Shown here piece by piece: positions 1 through 5,448 of a stretch of 5,448 bases of DNA. The notes under the pieces are model-generated. The model was given only the letters and a program-made list of their open reading frames with translations. It was not told the DNA's origin and did no database searches. A program made the position numbers and the translations under genes. Numbering within the stretch: the stretch's first letter is position 1; each line of letters begins with the position of its first letter. Source of the stretch: Methanothrix sp. GTDB taxonomy: Archaea > Halobacteriota > Methanosarcinia > Methanotrichales > Methanotrichaceae. The stretch spans positions 1 through 5,448 of the forward strand of contig JAQTXY010000153.1 in NCBI GenBank assembly GCA_028688535.1. The letters run 5' to 3'.

Positions 1-669
1 TTACAGACCCGGATAAACAACTAACCCCTTGACAGATATATCTACTGCATGCTTTCCCAAATGATGAGATGTCCCGCACATCTTCAGGATTTCGATGGAC
101 CGTCTCCTTGCGAAATTTATCGTTTCATTTTGCAGCAGGATAATTCCATCTGCAACCTGGGCGATGTTCGCAGGATAGGGTATGCCCGGCTGTGCATCCT
201 CTGCCACCAGTGTCACCACTGCTTTTGTTTTGATCAGATGAGACAGCTTAAGGAGAAAACGCCAGTATTCGTCTTTGAGAACTTCTTCCAGAATGGAGAG
301 GTTTTCAATGACGATTCTAGTCGGATTTAGCGTATCTATCTCTCGCTCCAATATGTCCAAAAAGTCTCTCGATCTGCATGCTTTTTCGACCATCTCTTCC
401 AGTTCCAGGTAGCAGATCTCCTTGCCAAAATAGGCGCTCTTGACAAATTCATAACTGGTGGCGTAATTAATCTGCAAATCAGATGGCCTGCCGAAGGTTA
501 ACAGGTATAGGCAGTGTTCACCCAGATCAGCTCCCTTGCAGAGAAACTGAGTGCAAAATGTGGTCTTGCCAGCCCCAGCATCGCCCGCTAGAAGGGTGAG
601 GGACGGCCTGGGAAGACCCCCCTCAATCATATTATCCAGACCTGGAATTCCTGTGGGTATCCTAATCAT
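1..669 (-). CDS. Single-domain KaiC-like (RecA-superfamily) ATP-binding protein, probably hydrolysis-impaired
   Basis: This is a KaiC/RAD55-type P-loop protein of about 222 residues, soluble and cytoplasmic. Seen, counting from the ATG at 669: the family opening T-G-I-P-G-L-D at residues 6-12, a Walker A motif GDAGAGKTT at 29-37, a Walker-B-like strand RIVIENL at 118-124, and the C-terminal A-D-G-I-I-L-L and I-L-K-M-C-G blocks near 173-199. In active KaiC domains the strand after Walker A ends T-F-E-E, the Glu pair being catalytic. Here it reads T-F-G-R (58-61). The K-M-R-G block reads K-M-C-G, and the usual Walker B Asp is Glu. ATP binding is likely; hydrolysis is doubtful. Archaeal proteins of this class are often regulators or signalling ATPases, but the target is unknown. 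Start choice: an in-frame GTG at 696 would add nine residues. I prefer the ATG at 669 because homology starts there; AGGTGG at 685-690 lies rather far upstream, and TTG codons at 678 or 672 are possible. The stop codon TAA is the first three bases of the window. The gene diverges from aspS. Confidence 0.85.
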   Translation of the reverse strand: MIRIPTGIPGLDNMIEGGLPRPSLTLLAGDAGAGKTTFCTQFLCKGADLGEHCLYLLTFGRPSDLQINYATSYEFVKSAYFGKEICYLELEEMVEKACRSRDFLDILEREIDTLNPTRIVIENLSILEEVLKDEYWRFLLKLSHLIKTKAVVTLVAEDAQPGIPYPANIAQVADGIILLQNETINFARRRSIEILKMCGTSHHLGKHAVDISVKGLVVYPGL

Positions 670-699
670 CAAATTCAAATCCACCCACCTCGTCACTTT

Positions 700-785
700 T
701 TATTGGATGGGCTCTCATCTTATTTGTCTTTATCTTATCAGACGGCTTTTATATCAGGAATTCATTCTCGATCATGTGAGACGAC
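700..785 (+). promoter_or_regulatory. Divergent intergenic promoter region, TATA-like box for aspS
   Basis: This short AT-rich gap separates the KaiC-like gene from aspS. TTTTATATC at 747-755 fits an archaeal TATA box. With the usual spacing of about 25 bases, transcription would begin near 775-778, giving aspS a leader of only about 10 bases. The complement, GATATAAAAG, could serve the opposite strand, but it lies over 80 bases from the preferred KaiC-like start. Weaker minus-strand candidates are the AATAAAAA run near 697-704 and an AT-rich patch near 728-740. No start site can be fixed from sequence alone. Confidence 0.5.
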
Positions 786-2090
786 TTGATCCTTAGAACT
801 CATTATTCAGGCGATATTAACGCACAGTTAGATGGCAAAGAGGTTATTTTAACCGGATTTGCTCACGAGATGCGCGACCTAGGAGGTATAGCCTTCCTGG
901 TACTGCGAGACAGAAAAGGGCTGGCACAGGTGACTCTAGTCAAGAAGCTTTTGGGAAAAGAGGCATTTAAAAGTGCGCGCACCATCAGTAGAGAGAGCGT
1001 AGTAATGGTGCGAGGAAATGTCAAGGCAGAGCCGAAAGCTCCTCGCGGATACGAGATCCTTCCCACAGAAATCCAGGTATTGAACGCCGCCCAGGTGCCT
1101 TTGCCCCTGGACCCCACTGAAAAAGTGGAGTGCGAGCTGGACACACGCCTCGATGCCAGATTCATGGATATTAGAAGGCCCTGCGTTCTGGCCACCTTCG
1201 AGATCGAGAGCGCTATCCTGCAATATCTGAGAAGCTTCTTCACTCAAAAAGGATTGACCGAGGTCTTCACCCCCAAGATTGTGGCTGCGGCAACAGAGGG
1301 TGGAACTGATCTCTTCCCCATCAGCTACTTCGAGAAGGAGGCATTCCTCAATCAGAGCCCCCAGCTCTTCAAACAGATGCTCATGGGTGCAGGCATGGAT
1401 CGGGTCTTTGAGATAGGCCCCATATTCCGGGCTGAGGAGCACGACACCCGCCGTCACCTCAATGAGGCCATCTCTATTGATATTGAGGTCAGCTTTGTCG
1501 ATGACAAGGACGTTATGGAGATCTTAGAAGAAGCGGTGGCTGGATGCTACCGGCATGTGGCCGAGAACTGCCGCTACCAATTGGAGGTCCTGGGCCTGGA
1601 CCTGCAAGTTCCAAAGCTTCCCTTTAAGAGAATCACTTACACGGAGGCACTGGAGATGGCTGCCAAGAAGGCCGGCGTTAAGATGCAGTGGGGAGATGAT
1701 CTGGATACCGAGACGGAGAGGTTCCTGGGTGAGACCATAGGCGAGCACTACTTCCTCACCGATTGGCCTTCCTCCATAAAGCCCTACTACACTTTGCCCT
1801 ATGAGGACAAGCCGGAGGTTTGCCGGGGATTTGATCTCATGCACCCCACCATGGAGCTTGCCAGCGGGGCGCAGAGAGTGCACGACTACAACCAGCTGGT
1901 AGAACGCATAAAAGAGAAAGGGCTGGACCCGGACGGATTTGAGTTCTACCTCAAGGCCTTCCGCTATGGCATGCCGCCTCATGCCGGCTGGGGACTGGGA
2001 CTGTCCCGGTTGGTCATGACCATGCTCAAGCTGGAAAATATTCGCGATGCGGTACTCTTCCCGCGCGACCGAAGACGGCTGGTGCCCTAG
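786..2090 (+). CDS. aspS: Aspartyl-tRNA synthetase, archaeal type, probably non-discriminating (Asp/Asn)
   Basis: A class IIb aminoacyl-tRNA synthetase that attaches aspartate to tRNA-Asp in the cytoplasm, using ATP. At 434 residues it has the usual archaeal length. Residues 1-105 form the anticodon-binding OB fold, with the H-E-M-R-D-L-G-G-I block at 27-35; the catalytic domain follows. Seen: motif 1 around 139-165, the flipping-loop-like T-E-G-G-T-D-L-F at 170-177, the aspartate-pocket segment Q-S-P-Q-L-F-K-Q at 190-197, motif 2 with F-R-A-E at 214-217, and motif 3 G-L-G-L-S-R at 403-408 whose Arg contacts ATP. His27 and Pro86 match the pair known from non-discriminating enzymes, which also charge tRNA-Asn with Asp for later amidation by GatCAB; discriminating archaeal enzymes carry Trp and Lys there. 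The start is TTG: an in-frame TGA at 777-779 rules out any upstream start, and family homology begins at once. A GTGA at 776-779 could act as a weak Shine-Dalgarno sequence. Confidence 0.97.
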   Translation: MILRTHYSGDINAQLDGKEVILTGFAHEMRDLGGIAFLVLRDRKGLAQVTLVKKLLGKEAFKSARTISRESVVMVRGNVKAEPKAPRGYEILPTEIQVLNAAQVPLPLDPTEKVECELDTRLDARFMDIRRPCVLATFEIESAILQYLRSFFTQKGLTEVFTPKIVAAATEGGTDLFPISYFEKEAFLNQSPQLFKQMLMGAGMDRVFEIGPIFRAEEHDTRRHLNEAISIDIEVSFVDDKDVMEILEEAVAGCYRHVAENCRYQLEVLGLDLQVPKLPFKRITYTEALEMAAKKAGVKMQWGDDLDTETERFLGETIGEHYFLTDWPSSIKPYYTLPYEDKPEVCRGFDLMHPTMELASGAQRVHDYNQLVERIKEKGLDPDGFEFYLKAFRYGMPPHAGWGLGLSRLVMTMLKLENIRDAVLFPRDRRRLVP

Positions 2091-2126
2091 AGGCAAATAT
2101 GCCTAATTATTCAGCATTCTTTTTTT
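2091..2126 (+). terminator. aspS terminator: small hairpin plus T7 tract
   Basis: Immediately after the TAG stop codon, AGGCA (2091-2095) pairs with TGCCT (2100-2104) around the loop AATA. A run of seven T follows at 2120-2126. Archaeal RNA polymerase stops mainly at U tracts, so the T7 is the stronger signal; the five-base-pair stem may only assist. Confidence 0.6.
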
Positions 2127-2246
2127 AAAATTCTTAATGCAATTTCAGATACATCAAACCAATTGTGCGAATTGACCATCAATGATAAAATTATCCTACT
2201 GAGATTAATTTTTTTAGGGAATAGTAGTTTTCTCTGAATATTTAAT

Positions 2247-2254
2247 TTCGCGAA
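2247..2254. promoter_or_regulatory. Palindrome TTCGCGAA upstream of the secreted-protein promoter
   Basis: A perfect eight-base palindrome stands out in an otherwise very AT-rich gap, about 20 bases before the TATA-like box. This is a reasonable place for a regulator or activator site, but the site is short and appears once, so a function is only a guess. Confidence 0.15.
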
Positions 2255-2270
2255 TCGCAATTCTTTAAGT

Positions 2271-2324
2271 AAAAAATATATATTACCTGTTTACAAATTA
2301 TCTCCTACGAAAAGAGATGGTCCC
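2271..2324 (+). promoter_or_regulatory. Promoter and leader of the secreted repeat protein
   Basis: AAAAAATATATATTA at 2271-2285 is a strong archaeal TATA-like box. With usual spacing the transcript would start near 2305, leaving a leader of about 20 bases before the ATG at 2325. GAGATGG at 2314-2320 is the only Shine-Dalgarno-like stretch and is imperfect. The rest of the 2127-2270 gap is AT-rich, with no open frame or RNA gene that I can support. Confidence 0.55.
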
Positions 2325-3503
2325 ATGATTAGACGAGAGTCATTGCAAAAGAAGCGGACAATCGAGGCCATGGCAGGGATTATGATGCTGCTCTTGGCGG
2401 CATCGTGCCATGCACAAACGCCTTTGGAATTGGACAGCGCACAGAGCTCAGATACCTGTACAAATTGCAATGAAAACGCTTCCAGTCTGCAAGGCTTTGG
2501 TGATGCCGGCTTGTCGGGCTCTTTGATCGGTCCGAGTCTTGGTGCACCTGAGCTGGTATCGCCATCGGGAACTCAGAACAGCGGAAAGCTCACCTATACT
2601 TGGAAAGGAGTGGGAGGATGCCAGAACTACTGCCTGATAGTAAAGGATATAAAAAATAGGGTGGTCATTAAGCAATGCTGCAATGCATTGCCGGCTAAAA
2701 CGATATACTCCATAACTCCTCGCCAAACCCTAGCTTCCGGAGACTATAGCTGGAGTGTATCATACAAAATCCGAGGCCGTACTCTGCGGAGCGACCAGAT
2801 GGATTTTACCGTTTGCACATCCCTTCCCGGCAAGGCAACCCTCGTCTCGCCCAAGGACACCATCGGCAGCAAGAATCCGGTCTTTACATGGATGCCGGTA
2901 AACGGCGCCATTATGTATCGCCTAACGGTGGCCAAGGCAGGCAGTCCAAATGCGCCGATCTTTGATGAGACATATTTAGTCGAAGATGTACTCTCAAACA
3001 TAGATCAAACCTGCTCAGTTGGACCGGTCCTATCCCAGGACCTCGAAGAGGCAGTCTATTACAGATGGTGGATTCAGACCATTAATTGCCTGGGTGAAGG
3101 GCCCCGAAGCTACTTTAAAGACTTCAAGTACAAGACAGTGATTCCCGGCAAACCTAATCCCCTATCCCCAAGTGGCCTCATCTCCACCAACTCCCCGACC
3201 TTCACCTGGACGGCAGCCTCTGCTGCCACCGGATACCATTTGGAGGTATATATTCGCAATAAGAGCCCGGCAGACGATTTCATTCTCGTGGATGAGGGAT
3301 GGTTTGATGCCAGCAAAGTGACAAAAGGATACAGATGCTCAGGCTCATTGGGTCCCTTGCCTGATGACGATTCCGTATTCTTCTGGCGTGTGCAGGCCAG
3401 CAACGATGGCGGAATTGAAGGCCCGTGGAGCAGCTGGAGGTATTTCGAAACAGTATGTGCCTTCAAGCCAGGAAAAAATGCAAAAAAAGCACGGATGGGA
3501 TAA
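2325..3503 (+). CDS. Secreted or surface protein with three divergent Ig/Fn3-like repeats, function unknown
   Basis: A 392-residue exported protein. Residues 1-30 look like a Sec signal peptide: a basic start, the hydrophobic core A-G-I-M-M-L-L-L-A-A, and likely cleavage after C-H-A. A lipobox reading with Cys28 is weaker. A linker (31-72) carries C-T-N-C at 45-48. Three repeats follow, at about 74-167, 169-273 and 275-381. Each opens with a (PGK)-x-x-x-L-x-S-P-type strand, then [YF]-T-W about a dozen residues on (91-93, 187-189, 293-295), and ends in a strand with a central Trp followed by an aromatic-rich strand. This looks like a beta-sandwich repeat of the fibronectin-III/Ig kind, common in multi-domain surface proteins of methanogens and some bacteria; that family reading is from memory. 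Twelve cysteines, eleven outside the signal core, suggest disulphides. PGK recurs at 168-170, 274-276 and 382-384; the last begins a basic tail, not a fourth repeat. There is no membrane anchor at the C-terminus. A second Met at residue 16 is a less likely start. The gene stands alone, with its own promoter, converging on the MC1 gene. Confidence 0.8.
   Translation: MIRRESLQKKRTIEAMAGIMMLLLAASCHAQTPLELDSAQSSDTCTNCNENASSLQGFGDAGLSGSLIGPSLGAPELVSPSGTQNSGKLTYTWKGVGGCQNYCLIVKDIKNRVVIKQCCNALPAKTIYSITPRQTLASGDYSWSVSYKIRGRTLRSDQMDFTVCTSLPGKATLVSPKDTIGSKNPVFTWMPVNGAIMYRLTVAKAGSPNAPIFDETYLVEDVLSNIDQTCSVGPVLSQDLEEAVYYRWWIQTINCLGEGPRSYFKDFKYKTVIPGKPNPLSPSGLISTNSPTFTWTAASAATGYHLEVYIRNKSPADDFILVDEGWFDASKVTKGYRCSGSLGPLPDDDSVFFWRVQASNDGGIEGPWSSWRYFETVCAFKPGKNAKKARMG
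2544..3467 (+). repeat. Three tandem, strongly diverged protein repeats within the secreted protein
   Basis: The encoded repeats run at about 2544-2825, 2829-3143 and 3147-3467. They share the L-x-S-P opening, a Y/F-T-W strand and a Trp-containing strand near the end, but the DNA copies are too diverged to align well at base level. This indicates old duplication and not recent expansion. Boundaries are approximate. Confidence 0.65.
3473..3488 (-). terminator. Possible T-tract terminator for the MC1 gene
   Basis: Read on the minus strand, this holds a T7 (3488-3482) and a T6 (3478-3473) separated by three bases, about 90 bases past the MC1 stop codon. Such U tracts stop archaeal transcription. 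They are the complement of lysine and asparagine codons at the end of the convergent secreted-protein gene, so the MC1 transcript would overlap that gene's 3' end. Confidence 0.4.
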
Positions 3504-3531
3504 TTACCCGTTACTAGGCTGGTATGCGGGG

Positions 3532-3556
3532 GATGAGGCCAAACCTGGACCTCATC
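3532..3556. terminator. Hairpin between convergent genes
   Basis: GATGAGG (3532-3538) pairs with CCTCATC (3550-3556). Inner CC (3539-3540) can pair with GG (3547-3548) with one bulged A, leaving a loop of six bases. It sits in the 73-base gap between the converging secreted-protein and MC1 genes and would form in RNA from either strand. No T run follows directly on either side, so its role as a transcript end is uncertain. Confidence 0.35.
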
Positions 3557-3576
3557 ATCCCATAGCCTTTAGGCAT

Positions 3577-3843
3577 CTATTCCAGCTTCTCGATGCCGAC
3601 CTTCTTTACCTTTGGCTTCCAAATCTTGTCCGGCATCCAAGCTGGCGCACCGGCGGGCTTGTCCACTTGCACTCGCTCTCCCGTAAACACATGCACCTTC
3701 TTGGTACCGCGTTCACGCAGCTTGATATCGGTGTAGCCCCGGTTAGCTGCCTTTAGGGCTGCCTGTCTGGGTGATTTTCCCGTAAAAACTCCAATCTCAT
3801 TTCCCTCAGCATCGCGCAGGGCAAAATTTCTCATCTCAGCCAT
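3577..3843 (-). CDS. mc1: Chromosomal protein MC1 (non-histone DNA-bending protein)
   Basis: An 88-residue basic protein that binds DNA as a monomer, bends it sharply and packages the chromosome in Methanosarcinales. It is recognised from near-identity to family landmarks: M-R-N-F-A-L-R-D at 4-11, G-V-F-T-G-K at 18-23, P-R-Q-A-A-L-K-A-A-N-R-G at 25-36, L-R-E-R-G-T-K-K-V-H-V-F at 42-53, the P-A-W-M-P DNA-contacting loop at 67-71, and the C-terminal K-K-x-x-I-E-K-L-E at 80-88. Compared with the Methanosarcina protein as I remember it, about six residues are missing in the loop after N-R-G (36), an aromatic in the H-V-F-x-x-W segment is Glu56, and Trp75 is extra. The start is secure: AAGGAGGG at 3849-3856 lies five bases before the ATG. 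It is transcribed from its own promoter, separate from the symporter upstream. Methanogens of this group often carry several MC1 paralogues, so this may be one of a set. Confidence 0.95.
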   Translation of the reverse strand: MAEMRNFALRDAEGNEIGVFTGKSPRQAALKAANRGYTDIKLRERGTKKVHVFTGERVQVDKPAGAPAWMPDKIWKPKVKKVGIEKLE

Positions 3844-3848
3844 ATATT

Positions 3849-3900
3849 CCCTCCTTCGTGGATATGAATAGCCTCTCTGATTCGGTATATTAATTTAATC
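3849..3900 (-). promoter_or_regulatory. mc1 promoter and Shine-Dalgarno sequence
   Basis: On the minus strand, AAATTAATATACC (3896-3884) is a good TATA-like box. A transcript would begin near 3865, leaving a leader of about 20 bases. This leader holds the strong Shine-Dalgarno sequence AAGGAGGG (3856-3849), which fixes the start codon at 3843. A strong box and ribosome site suit an abundant chromatin protein. Confidence 0.6.
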
Positions 3901-3979
3901 CAAGTGTACCCTAAAAGAGGGCAAAAGAGCCATAAGACTTAGCCGCAAACGCTTTTACCAATTCCAAATATCTTTCAGC

Positions 3980-4038
3980 AAAAAATAAATTATCAAAAAA
4001 TAGAATTAGCAAAGAGCCTGATGAGTTCATCTCTTTGC
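3980..4038 (-). terminator. Symporter-gene terminator: hairpin across the stop codon plus two T6 tracts
   Basis: CTCTTTGC (4031-4038) and GCAAAGAG (4009-4016) form a perfect eight-base-pair inverted repeat whose loop contains the symporter stop codon TGA (4029-4027). A further ATGA/TCAT pairing is possible inside. On the minus strand, T6 tracts follow at 4000-3995 and 3985-3980. This would end the symporter transcript before the mc1 promoter, so the two genes are probably separate units. The remaining bases, about 3901-3979, show nothing I can name. Confidence 0.65.
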
Positions 4039-5448
4039 CATTCCATGGGCGGCTTTGTCCCCCAGTGCCTCTTGCACTCTACTGGGGCGACTCGTCGCCA
4101 GACTTCCCAGCACATAAGCCACCGTGCCGCACACGAGGCCTATGAAGACAGGATGGATGAGTGGATTGCCGTAAAAGTTCCAGGCGACAACTGAAGAAAA
4201 AGAAGCCAGGAGGCTGGCGATAAGCCCCACGTGGTTTCCTCGATCCCAATAGAGGCCAAAGAAGAGCGGCACGAATACGCAGCAGGCGATGACGCCCATG
4301 CTCACTGAGACCAGGGGCACGATTTGCTGGGGAACATCGACCGCCGATATGGCAGCGATCAGCAGGATAGTCACACCCACAATGCGAGTGAGTAGCAGTG
4401 TCTTTTTGTCGGAGATCTCGGGATGCAGGTAGCGTAGAATGTCTGAGGTGAGAGAGGTGGTAGTGACCAGCACAATAGCGCTCATGGTGGACATTGCCGC
4501 GGAGATTGCCGCCAATAGAATGATTGCGTCAAATCCAGGCGGAAGTAAGGTCGTAGCCAGGAATGGTACCAGACCATCAGGATTCTTGAGGAACGGTGCC
4601 AGCTGCTCTGTGCTCAATACTCCGTAGGCCAAAATCCCCAGGGAGAAGATACAAAGAGCATAGACGGCAATGGAGAGCGGCCCCCAGATGCCGGCGAAGC
4701 GGACTACTCTTCGGTCTTTGGCCGAGAATATCATGATGAGCAAATCCGGGAGCGCGAGTAGACCTAGACTTATGGAAAAAGCCATTCCCAGGGTCTTTTG
4801 CCAGGGCACATTGAGGCCCTGCATAGAGAGCACGCTAGCCGGGATATTCTGCCAGATCTCAGATCCGCCACCCGCGGAAAAGAGGCCCCCGTAGAGCAAG
4901 ACTGCGCCGGCGAGCATCAGAACGCCCTGGATAAATCCAATCCAGATGATAGCCGGCAGTCCGCCGATGGCATAGTAGACGGCCACTATGGCTACGGCAA
5001 TCATGAGGCCCTCCAGGTAGCTGACACCTATCAAGCCCTGAAAGAGGGTAGCGCATCCCTTGAAGATGGGCACCAGATATACGGTGTAGAGGAGCAGCAT
5101 GATCGCAGCCAGGATTACCTTACCGGTAGGGGAGTTGTATCTCTTTTCCAGCAGTTGGGGCACGGTCTTGGCATCATACTGCTTGGCCATGGCCCAGATC
5201 TTTCCTGCCATGAGCCAGGCAAGACAGGCGAAGCCCACATGAAAGAAGGTGCAGAATACCACCCAGGGCATGCCTGCAGTCAGGCCGTATCCTCCTCCGC
5301 CCAGGAAGGACGCTGCACTGAAATAGGCAGCAGTAAAGGCTATACCAATGACCGCCGGATAAGCTACGTTGCGATCGGAGATAACGAAGCCCGAGAAAGT
5401 TCCCTGGCGCAGCTTAAAAGATAGCAGGACTATGAATGCCACATAGGC
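4027..5448 (-). CDS. Sodium:solute symporter (SSS/PutP family), N-terminus beyond the window
   Basis: An integral membrane Na+-coupled solute transporter; the substrate cannot be told from sequence. At least 473 codons are visible. The frame runs off the right edge as A-Y-V-A-F-I-V, so the GTG at 5442 is an internal Val and probably only 10-20 residues are missing. About 12 membrane spans are visible. Family landmarks (numbered from 5442): F-S-A-A-S-F-L-G-G-G in the first LeuT-fold span at 41-50, Y-Y-A-I-G-G-L-x-A at 156-164 followed by W-x-x-F-I-Q at 167-172, and A-A-M-S-T-M-S at 315-321. Ser318-Thr319 align with the Na2-site Ser-Thr of PutP, supporting sodium coupling. The usual W-T-D before the Gln is W-I-G here, so a conserved Asp is lost. 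The cytoplasmic tail (about 451-471) is short and ends M-A-K-R. Relatives include proline, pantothenate and acetate carriers, and none is favoured. The gene has its own terminator downstream. Confidence 0.9.
   Translation of the reverse strand, partial: AYVAFIVLLSFKLRQGTFSGFVISDRNVAYPAVIGIAFTAAYFSAASFLGGGGYGLTAGMPWVVFCTFFHVGFACLAWLMAGKIWAMAKQYDAKTVPQLLEKRYNSPTGKVILAAIMLLLYTVYLVPIFKGCATLFQGLIGVSYLEGLMIAVAIVAVYYAIGGLPAIIWIGFIQGVLMLAGAVLLYGGLFSAGGGSEIWQNIPASVLSMQGLNVPWQKTLGMAFSISLGLLALPDLLIMIFSAKDRRVVRFAGIWGPLSIAVYALCIFSLGILAYGVLSTEQLAPFLKNPDGLVPFLATTLLPPGFDAIILLAAISAAMSTMSAIVLVTTTSLTSDILRYLHPEISDKKTLLLTRIVGVTILLIAAISAVDVPQQIVPLVSVSMGVIACCVFVPLFFGLYWDRGNHVGLIASLLASFSSVVAWNFYGNPLIHPVFIGLVCGTVAYVLGSLATSRPSRVQEALGDKAAHGMAKR

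Noticed and set aside
670..696. GTG at 696 as the start of the KaiC-like gene
   Set aside because: It adds nine residues outside the conserved fold, lacks a clear ribosome site, and may overlap a promoter-like AT run. The ATG at 669 fits the family opening better, though it is not proven.
936..1457. Minus-strand 173-codon open frame opposite aspS
   Set aside because: It is a shadow of the conserved AspRS frame with no independent support.
1524..2096. Minus-strand 190-codon open frame opposite aspS
   Set aside because: It is antisense to the catalytic core of AspRS, which has all class II motifs, and the frame has no recognisable motifs of its own.
2160..2174. Small inverted repeat CAATT-GTGCG-AATTG in the aspS to secreted-protein gap
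   Set aside because: Five-base AT-rich arms are expected by chance in such DNA, and it is too far from the TATA-like box to argue for an operator.
3364..3756. Plus-strand 130-codon open frame bridging the end of the secreted protein and mc1
   Set aside because: It overlaps two well-supported genes, one in another frame and one antisense, and does not continue the repeat pattern, so it is not a frameshifted fourth repeat.
4798..5424. Plus-strand 208-codon open frame opposite the symporter gene
   Set aside because: It lies fully antisense to a clear membrane transporter. Its polar, His/Gly/Ser-rich composition is the usual mirror of a GC-biased coding strand, and it shows no recognisable domain or ribosome site.
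1..5448. A hidden multi-gene defence, CRISPR or mobile system
   Set aside because: No short spaced repeats, transposase, integrase, nuclease or toxin-antitoxin-like frames were seen. The genes are separate units with their own signals and unrelated roles.

Overview
This window looks like chromosomal DNA from a methanogenic archaeon, most likely an order Methanosarcinales member of the Methanothrix (Methanosaeta) kind. The clearest marker is a small gene for the chromatin protein MC1, which is typical of Methanosarcinales and some haloarchaea. Other support comes from an archaeal-type aspartyl-tRNA synthetase, a single-domain KaiC-like ATPase, TATA-like boxes about 20-25 bases before inferred transcript starts, and T-tract transcript ends. 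The genus is an inference from gene content, with no database search behind it.

Layout, left to right. (1) A minus-strand KaiC-like P-loop protein (1-669) has its 3' end at the left edge. (2) Diverging from it across a short AT-rich gap is aspS (786-2090, plus strand, TTG start). It ends in a hairpin followed by a T7 tract. (3) After a 234-base AT-rich intergenic stretch with a clear TATA-like box comes a secreted protein (2325-3503, plus strand). It is made of a signal peptide, a short Cys-containing linker and three divergent beta-sandwich-like repeats of about 95-105 residues. (4) Converging on it is the MC1 gene (3577-3843, minus strand), with its own TATA box and a strong Shine-Dalgarno sequence. 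(5) Upstream of MC1 on the same strand, but separated by a hairpin-plus-T-tract terminator, is a sodium:solute symporter gene (4027-5448, minus strand) whose N-terminal codons lie beyond the right edge.

The genes seem to be independent transcription units and not one operon or system. Each readable boundary has its own promoter-like or terminator-like signal. Their roles are housekeeping (aspartyl/asparaginyl-tRNA charging, chromatin), transport (Na+-coupled uptake of an unidentified solute), the cell surface (repeat protein) and a probable ATP-binding regulator. I found no CRISPR array, tRNA, rRNA, insertion sequence or defence cassette.

The points most worth a second look are residue-level. 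The KaiC-like protein keeps its P-loop but lacks the catalytic Glu pair and a conserved Arg. The AspRS carries the His/Pro pair associated with non-discriminating enzymes. The symporter has Gly where Asp usually stands in the W-T-D-x-x-Q motif. The MC1 is a short-loop variant. The three-repeat surface protein has no recognised function.
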